The notes beneath the pieces are model-generated. The model worked only from the letters and a program-made list of their open reading frames with translations. It ran no database searches and was not told where the DNA came from. The translations under genes and the position numbers were made by a program. A stretch of 64,000 nucleotides of DNA. Source: Scleroderma bovista (lineage: Eukaryota > Basidiomycota > Agaricomycetes > Boletales > Sclerodermataceae). This document shows, one piece after another, positions 12,722-24,760 of this stretch (positions within the stretch are counted from its first letter, which is position 1; every line of letters begins with the position of its first letter). The stretch spans positions 59,463 to 123,462 of the forward strand of contig JAYMGJ010000734.1 of the NCBI GenBank assembly GCA_037178675.1, given 5' to 3'.

Positions 12722-13581
12722 TGTCCTTCCATTTTCTAAAAGAACTGGACCCATAATGACATTGATTAGCCACATTTGTCAACCTTTTTCTATAGTAATT
12801 TTTTGGACTTGTATATAATGGTGCAATGTGATTTATGTCGATGAAAGACTGATTAGACCTATTTGCATGGTCGATAAAGGTTTGATTCCCCCCCGCTTTG
12901 ACATAGGGGGAAAATCATTTCTGCAAGTACTCTTCGAGGATTCCTTTGACTGATCCGTTCGTTCAGTTGTTTCTGTGCAAATCATTCGCGGGCACTTCAC
13001 TTTGAACCCCGGTTGGCATCTTATTACACGGCGACGAAGATGTCATTTCACGCATACGGGGTATCCAAACAAGGTTCTCGTCACTGATCAGGTCCAAGGA
13101 CCACAAACGTCCCCACTTATGGTATTTTGCGGCCATGCCGGTTTTATTGGTTTAATGCTTTTCAAGGAGCCGATGCTTGTGGGCCTTTCTCGAAGCTGCA
13201 CAGAGTGAAGAAGGTCATCACGAGCTACCCGGGCGCATGAACGAGGCAAAATGTTTTACCATTTTAACCCCAGGACGCCTGGGTTCTATCCTTGTGGGCT
13301 GACCTAAGGACATCACAGGGGTATCTTCCCCACTCTCCTGCGGTTCGAAGCGATTACCTCTGCTCGTACCCTTCCAGCTAAACTGTCACTTCATCCACAG
13401 ACATGTTTCTCATTCAACGTGCCACCGGGATGACCGTATATCGTGAGAACCTCCCAACTTTGAAAGTGTTCCCTTTTCTGGACGAGCGTGAGAAATATAA
13501 AACTCTCCTTTGGATGCGTCCTATTACGCCTTGTTTGGCGCCTCTCTATCGAGCTCTCTCGTCCTCGCCATCTCCTTCCCT
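12722..13581. other. Intergenic region without recognisable gene
   Basis: It holds the GH72 3' UTR and then sequence with no supportable ORF. The right part borders a Helitron-type helicase relic and may be derived from the same element. Confidence 0.3.
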
Positions 13582-14252
13582 TCAGTTTCGCTGCCACCCT
13601 CTTACATTTCTTCCCCATTGCTCCTTTGTCTCCATGTTGAGTTCTTTTAATTGATCATCCTCGGCAAGTAGTTGTGAGCTATGTGATGCTTGGAATACTT
13701 TGGCATTGAAATCCCTCAGCAGTCGTATGGTTGATTTCCTTGAACTGCGCGAGAGCGTGACATAGAGGTTGAACAGGCTAAGGCCCCCTGTAGGTGGTGT
13801 TGCTATATCCACCACAATGCATGGGACTGTTTAACCTTGTGATTGATAGTCCATGAATGTGTATGCTGCTGTAACTGGAAATTGACACTGTTTGACTGTT
13901 CGCCGTGGTTGATTTCCATTGTTCTCGACAACCCAGACTTGCATGGACTTAGTAGTGAGTTTGACAGATATGACAGCTGCCTCTAGACCTTTTAATGGTG
14001 TGGCTCGTGTGCATTCTAGCTCTTCAACACCACATCTTGTTCCTCCTTTGGGTATGTTTTGTCAGGGTGCAGTATTATGTCCACAATGGTTCCATGTATG
14101 CCGTTGGTAATATCCTGGTCTGTCTCTACATTTGTAGTCACCATCACCTTCATGCCTATTGCTAATTCCACCATGGCTGGTAATTCTTGCCTGGACTTCT
14201 TGTTTGTTGATAGTGTGGCCAGTGCCACCTCTCTCCCATTCAATGTGTGCAC
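13582..14252 (-). pseudogene. Relic of a Helitron/PIF1-type DNA helicase (C-terminal part)
   Basis: On the minus strand, fragments in three frames match the C-terminal half of the Pif1-like helicase carried by fungal Helitrons: LPAMVELAIGMKVMVTTN and GTIVDIILHPD (upstream), ELECTRATPLKGLE after a frameshift at about 14015, VPCIVVDIATPPTGG, then LSLFNLYVTLSRSS and TIRLLRDF. Order and spacing fit the family but the frame is broken at least twice, so it is dead. I see neither a RepHel domain nor the CTRR/hairpin Helitron end, so only a scrap of an element, or of a host PIF1 paralogue, survives. Confidence 0.7.
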
Positions 14253-15060
14253 CCTTGGATGGTGTCTTCTGCATAGCAGATGAAGAGATCAATACTATAT
14301 ACTAGTTGCTAGTGCTATGCATCTGATAGACATCAGGTAATCAACTTAAGCAATCCAAAGTGCATGCAGCAAGCAAGGGTTCTGCCGACGCAGGCAGCAT
14401 TTCGAGTCAACCCAAGTGGCCCTTTATTTATGCCGGTAACGGCGTTCCTCTTATGGCCTTCAGATCCCAGCACTGGCGCAGCTGGGCAGAGAACGATGAC
14501 AACCACCTTGCAAGGGACTCGCGCATTGACGAGGCCAACAAGAGTTTGCCCAGGATGGGCATGTACGGGCCAGCCTATGCTAATCCCGCAGAACAAGATC
14601 ATCGCTCTTCGTGCACGAATCGACGGATCGTAACATTGGATCCATTATGTATTCTCCCACCGCGCGTGTAGAGATGTGCAGGAGCAGGCCGCAGGTCGAG
14701 GGGTATCATCCGTTTTGAGGTTAACCCCAAAACATTAACAAGGTTGTCGATGTATCCATTCACATCATGCATCGAATCTATCTACCTTAGTGCCCCTGGT
14801 TTGGTTATCACCTCATGCGCAAGATATGAAGCCGTGGATATTGTCATAGCCGCTTGGGAGGGCACTTCGTTCTGTTATATGGTCTGTAGGTCCGGATGTT
14901 AGTTAAGATCATGTACAGTGGATCTGGATTCCACGCTTGTCCCACAGTGGAGTTCCAAGAGATTTTGCCCTTTTGGCTCCACTGGTTTGTATTTAATTGC
15001 ACGCGGAGTTTGATTTACATACGAAAAAATATTTTCTCCACTTTTTCGCTTTTCTCTCTC
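14253..15060. other. Intergenic region, upstream of SR-like gene
   Basis: Short ORFs here resemble nothing I know. The last 80 bp before the start at 15061 are T/C-rich. The left part may still be mobile-element debris. Confidence 0.3.
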
Positions 15061-17155
15061 ATGGCTTCCTCGCCGAACGCAGTGGATATCGACGTTCAAA
15101 GCAGAGACAAGTGGAGCACAATGGACGACCAAGAACTTGATGACATGGGTCCTGTGTCAACACTTGACAATGACACTGTTATGGACGACCTCCGACCTAT
15201 TGCTGGTGCAGACGACCCAAGGGCACTTGTTGCTAGTGGAGACGCGTCTGGCGACTATGACAAAAGCAAGGACGACTCTACTCGTGACAGACCACCCAAG
15301 GTGCTTACATTATCCTCTTGTTTTGTTATTTCGTCCTATTGGCGATGTCTGTCTTGTCTGTGCTTCGCCAGCTGTTGGCGTGTCATGTTATCATCATCTC
15401 CAGCTGGATTGGTCCGTTACTGGCACTCTTGACTGTTGGTAAACACTCGTACCCTCCCGGTGTGCCTTGTGGTGTGGCTTTTACTATGCGGCTCAGTTCC
15501 GAAGGTCTTGCTTGCTCTGGTCCCTTGGTGCTTTGTCAGGCTCTTCTTATTCAAAGACTCTCTTCCTCTGTGTCTTGTCTCCTCCAGTCTCTGTTATCTG
15601 GCCTGGTATTAAAATGCCGTTTCCACCCCGCTCAGCCGAACAAAGTCTATATTGGTGGTCTTCCAGAACACACTCGATCTGATGACCTTCAGAACTGTTT
15701 TGGAAAGCTTGGCAACATCGTCAATATAGAGTTGAAGTAGGTCATCTGTCTTTCAAGCGCAACGGCACCTTCATGACCACGTTATCTTTGCTCTCTGCTC
15801 AGGACCGGATATGGCTTTGTGGTAGGTGGGCCGGTGACTGGTATTTAGAAAGGTGCTGAATCCCTTTCCCAGGAATTTGACAATCGCAAGTCCGCCGAAG
15901 AAAGTGTCGCTAAATATCATGAAGGTTACTTCATGGGTAATAAAGTTCGCGTTGAGATAGCCCACGGTAAGGGGCGTATTACCAAGCGACCTGAAGACCC
16001 CGGTGCATGTTTCAAGTGCGGTGAAAGCGGACACTGGGCAAAGTGAGCATGCCCCGAGTAATCATATGACTTTGTTTACCATCATTTGATAGAGAATGCA
16101 CTCGACCAGCTACAAATTCGTAAGCTACTCGTTGAAATGTTTAGAACATAATTTCGGCTCACTTTCTTCCTTTAGACGCAGTGGTGTTGCAACGGACTCG
16201 TCCCTCATCGATCGCATACACCCACGTGACTACCCACCATCGAGAGACTACCCTGCGTACCGTGATGAACCTGGGCGGTACGCACGAGACAGTCGTCATG
16301 TGGAATACACTCCGGCTCCTGCTCGGGATTATCGCAGACCTCTGACTCCTCCCGGAGTCCATCGTGACCATGCGATGCCACCTCCCCGATCCTCGCGTGA
16401 CAATGACGATTATAGGATGAGAGGACCCCCGCCGCCACCGCCACCACCTTCGCGGTATGACCGATCCGAAAGGGATAGGGATACATATTCATCCAGGTAT
16501 CCGCCACCGCCCCCTCGTGACCATTCCGATCGGTATGACAGAAGACCTACGACAGAGGACCGGTATGTACCATCGCAACCTCCGTATAGCGGACGGCCAC
16601 GAACGCCACCTGGTCCCCCTCCGAGTCGACGGGATGACGAAAGGTATTCTCGGTAAGTGCCTCAGTCCCTTAGAAGATGAACTGCTATTAATCATTAAAT
16701 TTGTTGCAGTCCACGAACACCACCTGGTCCCCCTCCGAGTCGACGTGACGACGACAGGTATTCTCGGTAAGTCTCCACAGAAGGTGAATTGCTGTCAACA
16801 ATTAAATTTGCTGCAGTACTGCTTATGATCCACCTGAACGCGTGGAACGTGGACAGCCGACGACGCCACCCCGTCATGCTGATTACCCTCGCAGCCGCAG
16901 CGTGGAAGCTGTTCGCTATCGGTGAGTAAATGATACAATGATTCTACCCTTTCAGTACGTTAATTGTACCTTCCTAGGCGTCGCTCCCTCAGTCCTCCTC
17001 CTCGAACTTCACAGTACGAGAGTGGCTACTCTGGGCACCACGGGAATGGGTATACTGGCGACAAGGTCTCAGTACCTTCACGAGATAGTGGACGATCTAG
17101 GGATTACTATCGCAATGGTCGAGACTCTGCAGGTAGCCACTTCAGGCGATACTGA
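15061..17155 (+). CDS. SR-like splicing factor: RRM, CCHC zinc knuckle, Arg/Ser/Pro tail
   Basis: Likely a nuclear pre-mRNA splicing factor of the SRSF7/RSZ type. Exons: 15061-15300, 15636-15736, 15803-15821, 15873-16042, 16093-16119, 16176-16652, 16710-16766, 16817-16921, 16978-17155; all phases match. The first exon is acidic. The RRM has RNP2 (KVYIGGLP) and RNP1 (TGYGFVEF), the latter made by a 19-nt micro-exon. The zinc knuckle is CFKCGESGHWARECTR type, split over an intron. The tail is rich in RD, RY and RS dipeptides and in proline runs (PPPPPPPP). The first intron, 335 nt, is six times longer than the others. Exons 6 and 7 and their introns are a tandem duplication (see repeat). Confidence 0.9.
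16597..16816 (+). repeat. Tandem exon-plus-intron duplication in the SR-like gene
   Basis: The last 56 nt of exon 6 (16597-16652) with the following intron (16653-16709) and the 57-nt exon 7 (16710-16766) with its intron (16767-16816) are copies. Exons differ at a few bases and code for the same PRTPPGPPPSRRDD block, ending ERYSR in copy 1 and DRYSR in copy 2. The introns share the donor gtaagt and the acceptor region (attaaatttg-tgcag) but have diverged more in between. The repeated exon is a multiple of three with equal phases, so it can be skipped without a frameshift. Confidence 0.9.
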
Positions 17156-18051
17156 TGTGCCGGCATGTAAAAACTGCCCAACTTGTTGGGTGCATAGACT
17201 TTAGACAGATATTGTCCCGTCGATGTCGTGAAAGGATCATAAGTAATTCAGTATGCCTGTCTTTTATTACATCTTGCTTGAGCAATACATTGTTTTCTGT
17301 TTCTTCCCCTGTATATAGGGAATAAACTGGGTATGTACTGGGTGAGGACGATCCTGTGCTTCTCAAGCCTTTTTCTTCATTGTATTACCTTTAAGTTCCC
17401 GTATTTCCACGCTGCACCTATTAAAGACCAGTGCAAAGCGCTATTCGTTTATTCTCTCAGGGGCACCTTGTTGAAATTTAGGGCCAACAGGTACCTTCGA
17501 TCCGTGAAGAGATGTTGCATCAGCGCCGCTTCTTTGTGTCCGTGGTGTCTACAGTCGAGTGTCATGTAACGGCAAAGAGAGCCTCACGCCAAACACAGGG
17601 TCCAGAACACGAAAGCCGAGGCGGATGAGTTTGACCATCCCAACCACCCAGCGGCTTGATAGAAGTCTCCGATGCTCTAAAAAAATCTGGTGCAGAATGA
17701 TGTTAGTAATGGGCATTATATGAGGGCAGGATGGTCCTGGAAAGGATGACCAGAGCACTTATGAAGTGTACGCAAAAAAAAGTACCTTACAGAACTTTCT
17801 GCCTAGTCCTGGTGATGCGACCTTGTTTTTTGCCATGCTACACACAAAGTTGCGATGAGTTCATCGTAAAAGAAAAATGAGCCTGTGAGTGTGTGCCTTC
17901 AAAGCACACCGCCCATTGACAGATGGATCGGACGGAGGAATGTTTGAACAAATATGCGATGGCACCCCATAAATTCGGCGTTCTGAAAGCACAATAGACT
18001 CCCACAAAAACACATACACATAGCCCCTGTGGGCAACAACAGTTCCAAAGT
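17156..18051. other. Convergent spacer between SR-like gene and NDC80
   Basis: The two genes end facing each other across 896 bp, which is long for this arm. A possible small leftward gene at about 17600-17840 (ATG at 17836, a splice to a hydrophobic end GDFYQAAGWLGWS) was considered but its frame cannot be settled. I see nothing else. Confidence 0.3.
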
Positions 18052-20332
18052 CTACCCCTCTGCGACAAACTCCCTAAGTTGTCTCAGGTGCGCTGACACT
18101 TCCGCTTTGAATAGAGCAATCTCGTTGCTGTTCTTTGCAATCGCCCGAATAGTCTCATCTTTGAGACGGGCTACTTTCGCCTGCTGTTCTCGATAGCTAG
18201 GAAACAAGATATCCAGAACCAAACGAAAGATTAATGCAAAATCCTTACCTGAATTGCAACGCCTGTAGCCGTGATTTTACGCCCATCCCGCTCGATAAAG
18301 CCACTGTTCGTGCATGCGCGAGTTCTCTCTCCAGGCGGGCAGCTTCAGCATTGCTAACCATCGATTCTTGCTGTGAAGCCTATTCGACTAAGGTGTAAAT
18401 CAAGCGACGCATCAATAATGGTACACTCACGTCTCGAAGTTCATCAGCTTGCTCGTTCAGCACGACCACCTTCTTCTCTAGTTCGCTAACCTCATCATGC
18501 ATGTTTTCACACTCCAGTGTCAGTTGATCGAGGTCATTGTCCACTTTGATACGCTCGCTCTCCACTTTGGCACGCTCGGTCCGTTTCAATTCTGCAATAC
18601 CGCTCAGAGTGGGCTTGATGGTCTTCTTGATATCTGCACCATCCAGCAACTGGGACACATTCGGTGTTGCCATGTTGAGCTGTAACGTAAGATCGACCTC
18701 CTCAAAAGGTGATGGGAGTGGGGGGAACAAGCCAAGAGATGACAGAAGGTTCGTATATTGGTCTAGTGCTTCTTCTACAGCAGTACCCCGGTTTGTCATC
18801 ATGACTTCCAGCGACATAACTGTTTTCTGGGCTTCGGAAATCTTGTGCTTAAGTTCCTCAAGATTCCGTGACAGCGTCTCGTGGTCGCTGTTCATACGAA
18901 CCACCTCCTCAGCGGTAAGGTTTTGAACTTTCACGATGTCAAGCAATTTGCTATGTTCGCTCTTGAGTTGCTCAAGGTTGGTAGCTGTAAGTGGTTAGTC
19001 ATCAACACTGGAGTAGGAAAGGATGGCCGTACCTCGCGTGGTCAGCTCGGCATTCTCGTGTGCAATAGTATCAATCAAGTGTTTCCTCCGGGCTTCGAAT
19101 CGTTGAAGGACGTCATGAAACTTGGCACGATCGCTCACGAGGTAGCCGTGAGTCTTCTGGAGTTTTTCTAAGGGTGCCTGAAAGAAGTATTGAGATAGCC
19201 ATGGCAGGAAAGTTTTGCGACCTCACTGCGGAAGATTGAAGTTGAGAAAGTTCTGCTTGAAGTTGGGCAAGTTTCTCCTTTTGCTCTTCCAGATCCTTAA
19301 GTGCTTTCTCGTTCTTCTTTGCTATTGAAGAGTGTGAAGATGTGGAGTAGGTAGCTAAACTAGTCATCTCACTATAACGAGCCTCAAGTGCCTTGTCTTG
19401 CTCCTCGAACACATCAGCGCCATTGAAGAATGCAATATATGCCTCTGCAAAATATTCGAAAGCTAGTGCTTGGTGGTGGACAGGATCGTGGAACTCCTCT
19501 GGTATCTTTTCTACAGTCTGAAGTGTGGGATCGTCGCTTTCCAAGTATTGCAATCGTGCCTAGCAAAGGATCGCAGATCACAAAACGTGCGTGGATCAGC
19601 TAATCTTCCAGGACACACCTTTCCCATCTGCACCAACCAATGCAACACAGCCAAGAGCGTGGGCCACGAATGCATACTCCCCGGTGCAGCTAGCCACTTA
19701 TTGTCCAATTGTGAAACGAAAGGATATCGGAGTGCCCTCAACGCCGGTTGGAATTCGTCCTCGAATCGCGCCTTAGGGTCAAAAGGATAACACGGGTCGA
19801 CGAGGTTGACCAGATGCTGAAACATGGAACGATAGTCCTTGCCCGTGATGCTCATCAAGGTTTGCATTGAGATCTCATACTCGGTAGTTTGAAGCCAGGC
19901 GAAGATCTCCTGGCGCATCTTAGATTGGTAGGCGCGGTCGCGAATCGGGCGGGGGTCCTTGAGTGTTTGGCTTCCGGATGGAGCAGCAAGCATGGCATTG
20001 CCCGGCCATAGTGACCCTCGACGCGTTGAACTGTGTGAGAGACGAGCGATTCACAGTGCTGTAAAGCGACATATGGAAGCTTACTTATGTAGAGGTGTCC
20101 GGCCGTAATTTGGTTTGGAGGTGCTCTGGAGGAGAGGATTGGTATTCTGGGCTTTGTATATGGATTGACGTGGATTGGAGCTCGGCCCTGAACCTGCTGG
20201 TGGTAGGTATGGTGCGCGCAGGGCTGGCCCAGACAGGCTCATGCGTACAGATGATTGGGGTGCCTTCTTCGCGGTAGAAGGCATTGGAATGCCTGAGCGA
20301 GCATTACTGTACGGATCCGGTGTAGGCTGCAT
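18052..20332 (-). CDS. NDC80: Kinetochore protein Ndc80/Hec1
   Basis: Ndc80 is the microtubule-binding subunit of the four-protein Ndc80 complex at outer kinetochores. The best start is ATG 20332 (MQPTPDPYSNARSGIPMP); the frame extends upstream without an ATG. The basic, disordered N-tail (residues 1-95) precedes the calponin-homology domain: DRAYQSKMRQEIFAWL, MSITGKDYRSMFQHLV, LVDPCYPF, ALRYPF and SWPTLLAVLHWLV. After that comes long coiled coil (KALKDLEEQKEKLAQLQ; LEELKHKISEAQKTVMSLE; VSELEKKVVVLNEQADEL) to the last exon ending LRQLREFVAEG at the TAG 18052-18054. About six short introns lie between. It is divergent from FCF1. Confidence 0.93.
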
Positions 20333-20472
20333 GGCAAGCGTCGTCGACGAACGAATATGTATTTTGGGAGCGCGTCGTTGGTCATTGTTATGTAGCACTA
20401 CGTATTACATAATGTCAAAGAGTAGAGCGCACAGTCGATGCACAGTGCACTCATATTTCAGGACGGGGTGCA
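20333..20472. promoter_or_regulatory. Shared NDC80/FCF1 promoter spacer, 140 bp
   Basis: Only 140 bp separate the two start codons. Both transcription starts must be inside this spacer or overlap. It contains a short AT-rich patch (tacgtattacataatg) near 20400 but no evident paired TATA boxes. Confidence 0.4.
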
Positions 20473-21320
20473 ATGGTACATTCTACTTTTTGTCCACAAG
20501 TACGTGCGGCGTTGATATTTCACAGGGAAAGGCCAAGAAAACACGCAAATTTGCAGCCGTCAAGCGGCTTCTGAGTCCTAATGATGCTAGATTGTATGTA
20601 TATCTCGGGGCGTTGGCTTTCATTACAGGATGCTCAACATTCCATCTATACGACAGAAAAGAGAACCAACTAAAACAGAAGAAGAAGGAAGAGGAAGAAA
20701 AAGCGAAAGCTGTTCGCCGAGTGTATCTCGTTTTGTACTGCTCACTTTCCAATGGCTAACTCGGTGTTCCCAGGCCCCAAGTTGCCTCATCGATGTTCCT
20801 CACCCACAACACAGAACTTGTGCCGCCATACCGAGTCCTTATCGATACAAATTTTATCAATTTCAGCTTGCAAAACAAGTTGGAGCTTATCAGCGGGATG
20901 ATGGATTGTTTGTATGCCAAGTGTACGCGACTGCTGCCTGAGTTTTCACACACTCTCTCACCATCCATCAAGGCATACCATGCGTGACTGATTGTGTTAT
21001 GGCTGAGTTGGAGAAACTGGGTCATCGTTACCGTGTCGCACTGCGGTGAGTTTTCATCATTCTCGGTTTTCAGCAACTAAACAATTCCGTTAAGTATTGC
21101 TCGTGATCCTCGGTTTGAGCGACTGAACTGCAGTCACCCAGGCACGTATGCTGACGACTGCTTGGTACAACGCGTGACTGCACACAAATGCTATATCGTT
21201 GCCACCTGTGATCGTGAACTACGTCGTCGTATTCGTCAGATCCCTGGAGTACCCCTCATGTACATTGTTGCGCGGCGCTATGCCATAGAACGCCTGCCAG
21301 ACCAAGGTGCACCGGTATAG
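20473..21320 (+). CDS. FCF1: rRNA-processing protein Fcf1 (PIN domain)
   Basis: Fcf1 is a PIN-domain protein of the small-subunit processome, needed for early cleavages of 35S pre-rRNA in the nucleolus. The coding exon 1 is only the ATG at 20473-20475, followed at once by an intron to 20525; the next exon begins [16 protein letters not shown], the usual N-terminus. Further introns: 20594-20656, 20723-20773, 20923-20972, 21046-21094. PIN-domain residues are visible: [11 protein letters not shown] (first Asp), [14 protein letters not shown] (Glu) and [19 protein letters not shown] segment with the Asp pair. It ends [14 protein letters not shown]...PV at TAG 21318. Length, about 196 residues, fits the family. 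Confidence 0.95.
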
Positions 21321-21805
21321 CGCAAGTCACCAAAAGTCCCATTGTTCAGGGATACTAATTCAGACCATCAAAATGAGTCTATCTGTTGATTTAAACCCTC
21401 CCAGCGGAAGGGTCTTTGGCTCTGACCGCCGTTCTCGCCTCTTTTCATGGTACATGGGGTAGTTGGATCTTGATGCATGATCTAATGGGTATGACTATGT
21501 ATGATGTATGTTTGCAGTGTGAGTACCACCCATGTTGGCTGTCTTCTACCTCAATGATATCTTATTTGGATTTATATTATATTGTGTGACTGGGCCCAGA
21601 ACCATTGTCGAACTACGAGTTAGCATTCGGTGTGGATGCCTGACATAAAGGTCCAGGCAGTCGCGGAGCTGTGGACAACCAAATATGTGTGAAGAGGTAT
21701 GCTACATTGCTTAAGGAATAGTTGTATCTATCTATCACTTTTCACCCCTGAGAAATAGTCCATTCGTCCCGAGGGACGCACTTGAAACATGCGAGCAATG
21801 CAATT
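21321..21805. other. Convergent spacer FCF1/MDV1
   Basis: Terminator and 3' UTR sequence of two genes facing each other. It is AT-richer than its surroundings and has no ORF of note. Confidence 0.4.
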
Positions 21806-24578
21806 TCAAAGCGTCCAAACCTTGACCATGGCGTCACGACCGCCCGAGACGAGGTACCTATCCATGTATCGCAACCGCTCGATGGGTCGGGTATGGCCGT
21901 TGGTTGTGAGCGTCGAGTGTTGCATCGTGGTACGATTATATATCTATTGCAGACCAAGTGTAAATCGAAGCAATCCTTCACAAGTAGTTTTCCATGGACG
22001 ACGCTTTTGCTTACCTTGATGGCGTTCTCACCTGTGGCAGCAACAACCTTGCGAGTGTCGAATTGTAGGGCAGTTACTCCATGGTCATACTTGATGGTAT
22101 CAAACGTGCCACCACTGCGGACGTCCCATATCTGACAGTTCTGGTAAGCATCATTCGCGCACATCATAAAAAGGAGCTCACTCGTATGGACTTGTCAAGA
22201 CTACCACTAACAATATGGATCTCATCAAATTGGAGGCAAGTCACAGGTCCGGTGTGGCCAACCAGTGTTCGGTGTGCTTGCCCCGTGCGCACTATGTCAA
22301 TTAACAGGGTCAAACTGCCAACGTAACACACGAATCGACCAAGGACCTACTGTCCCACATCCTTACGGCACCATCACCGCTGCCACTGACGAGGCCATAA
22401 CCCCAGAATTGTACAGCCCCAACGAAGTCCTGGTACATTTCCCAACTGCCATCTGCATATGGCGGCGTAGGGACTGCAAAATTCCCCGCGGCGGCATTTG
22501 TGAAGAAAGGGGTGGGTAACGAAGCACCAGGTGTACTGACTTGAGAGTGAGAAATTGCCCAAAGTATGTCCATGGTCAACACGCATTGCCCAGTGGCGAG
22601 ATCCCACTGGCGCAGCGTCTTGTCTGAAGCTCCGGTCACCTAAGCTACGTCAGTCAAGGTTTTCACACGGATGGAGACAAGTAACAATTTACCAGACACT
22701 CATCCTCCAAATACAGTGCAGTAACAGCCTTGGTATGCCCGTCGAACAGGCGCAAGCAAGGACCCTCACCCTCAGTGCCTGCCTCGCTTACATTACTAGA
22801 TCGAATGCCATTAGATCTCTCCACGAGCTCTCCATCATGACTTCCATCTTCTTCAGCCACGTCACTGAGGCTACCTTTGACCCAGTCATCGTCGACAAGA
22901 CGAAGATCCCATAACCGAACGGTGCCATCTTCGGCACCAGTGAGGCAAAGATTATCTTCGACTTGTATGCACTTCACTGCACCACGATGTCCTCGTAGTC
23001 GACCAATCTCATATCCAGTCATCAAATCCCAGACACGAGGCTGCGTATCGTCTTGAGAAGAACTGACGAGTGTACCGTAGGGTTCTGAGAAGTCGAGAGC
23101 AGCTATAGGCGATAAGTGGCTTTCGAGGGTCTTTGTGAGAAGATGAGCGTGTGCACGTGTGAGAGTTGCAGCTGCATACCATGAATGCAACTGCTGGTGG
23201 CAGTTCGTCATGTTCTGAGGGTAAGAAGACAGGCCCTGGCGTTTTCCTTGGTAAAGGCGGTTCTGGAATGGGCAAAAATACATACCTTTGCGACGCCGCG
23301 AGGGTGCGACATGTGGAATATGAGCAGATGTACTCTTCTGTTGCTTGATTGATATTTCCTCGAATTCCAAACGTTCCTGAACACCACCCACTAAAAGAAA
23401 ACGCGACTTGATATTGAAAGGAAGCGGAACGAAGAGAAACCGTACGTTCGTCATCGAGTTCCAATTCATCTTCTTGGATTTTCAATAGATCGCGCTCTAG
23501 CTGCTCTCGAATTTCATTTAAGGCACTGATCTTGCTGTCTACCTCGGCAATTTCACTTCTGATCAGACTCTGTTATGTGAGGTTAGTAGCACCATGTTGA
23601 CCAAAGATCATGTACCTACCCGCCGAACATGCAGGTTCTCCTTGTCTCGGACAATTTCATGCGCCTGTCGGGTGAGCTCATCTTTACCGAGTATCTTCGT
23701 TGTGCTCAAACTCTCCCTGGCCCGCCTCTTTCCCTTCCATTGCCTGGGTCCAACTACCACGACATCCTCTTCACTGGCCACACTTTGCCTGTCTTCTTCC
23801 TCGAGCATACCCCTCGCTGACTGTCCCAGTTGCTTCAGACCAACCCGCGGTGCATCGACATTCCGTATCTGTCTTCTCCTAGTCCTATTCCTTTCCGAGC
23901 TTGGAATTGTCGCATTAAATCCGCGAAGAAGGCTGACATCCGACGCGATGCCTTCCGGCTCTGGTACTTCAGCATCGAGCAATTCTTCCTTTGCTTCTGC
24001 GATTTCGAGGTCGCGTGAGGTAACACGACGATTTCCGAGTGTTAGTCGCATCGGTGCACGTCCGAGGGTAGCAAAATCCATGCGAGAGCCTCCACTTATC
24101 ACGCTGTTTATGCGTCCGCGCGAACGAGAAGTGACGGCTGCTGCAGCATTCATCATGCGAGGTGTCATAATAACGGGAGCAACTGTAGCGCATGGAAACG
24201 TGATGTGAGCCTATTGACCGTATGACCAAGTCAAAAAGAAAAGAATTTGTGGAACTCACGGTCTGAAAGGATTCGCGTGGAGCTGCCTTTCTTGTGCGAG
24301 AAAGGCGCGAAGATGGCTTTCGACATAAGGTCTATCTTAGACTGGCTAGATGTAGAGTTGTGCTCGCCTGGAGGGAGATCCCGTGCAGAATGGGTAGACT
24401 CCATCTTGTCCCCTGTAGACTTCGACTTGGCTTTGAAAGCCATATCGTTGCATTCCGAGCGGGCAGTGGATGCTGGCACTATGGTACTAACGTCGACTCG
24501 AATGGAATACGGACTGGACTTGGAAGTTGCAGACAAATAAGGAATGTCATTCTTACGCTTCACGCCGGCAACACCCAT
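21806..24578 (-). CDS. MDV1: Mitochondrial division protein 1 (Mdv1/Caf4-type WD40 protein)
   Basis: Mdv1 links Fis1 on the mitochondrial surface to the dynamin Dnm1 for fission. The ATG is at 24578 ([15 protein letters not shown]). The N-terminal extension ([33 protein letters not shown]) leads into a coiled coil ([31 protein letters not shown]). Seven WD40 blades follow: [97 protein letters not shown] and the last [16 protein letters not shown] at the TGA 21806-21808. About nine short introns; I traced the joins from the coiled coil into blade 1 and they keep frame. The WD order plus coiled coil fits Mdv1 rather than a generic WD protein. Confidence 0.9.
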
Positions 24579-24760
24579 ATTGAAACCAAGTCATGGGCAT
24601 AGAACAGAGGGAAAGCGGTCGTATCAATACAGGCGATGCCCGAAGAGTGCCGATGTAAAACATATGTAGATATGAGCACAGTAGTACACCAGCATATGTT
24701 CGGGTTTGTGGAAATACATCATAAATTTGTCATAAACCCTACAAGTATATGGAGACCTTG

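Noticed and set aside
14360..14671. ORF of 103 codons on the + strand next to the helicase relic
   Set aside because: No known motif, an opposite-strand frame overlaps it, and the region is likely mobile-element debris.
17600..17840. Small leftward gene (ATG at 17836, hydrophobic C-terminal exon)
   Set aside because: The second exon reads differently with each of two acceptors, and no phase gives a convincing full protein.
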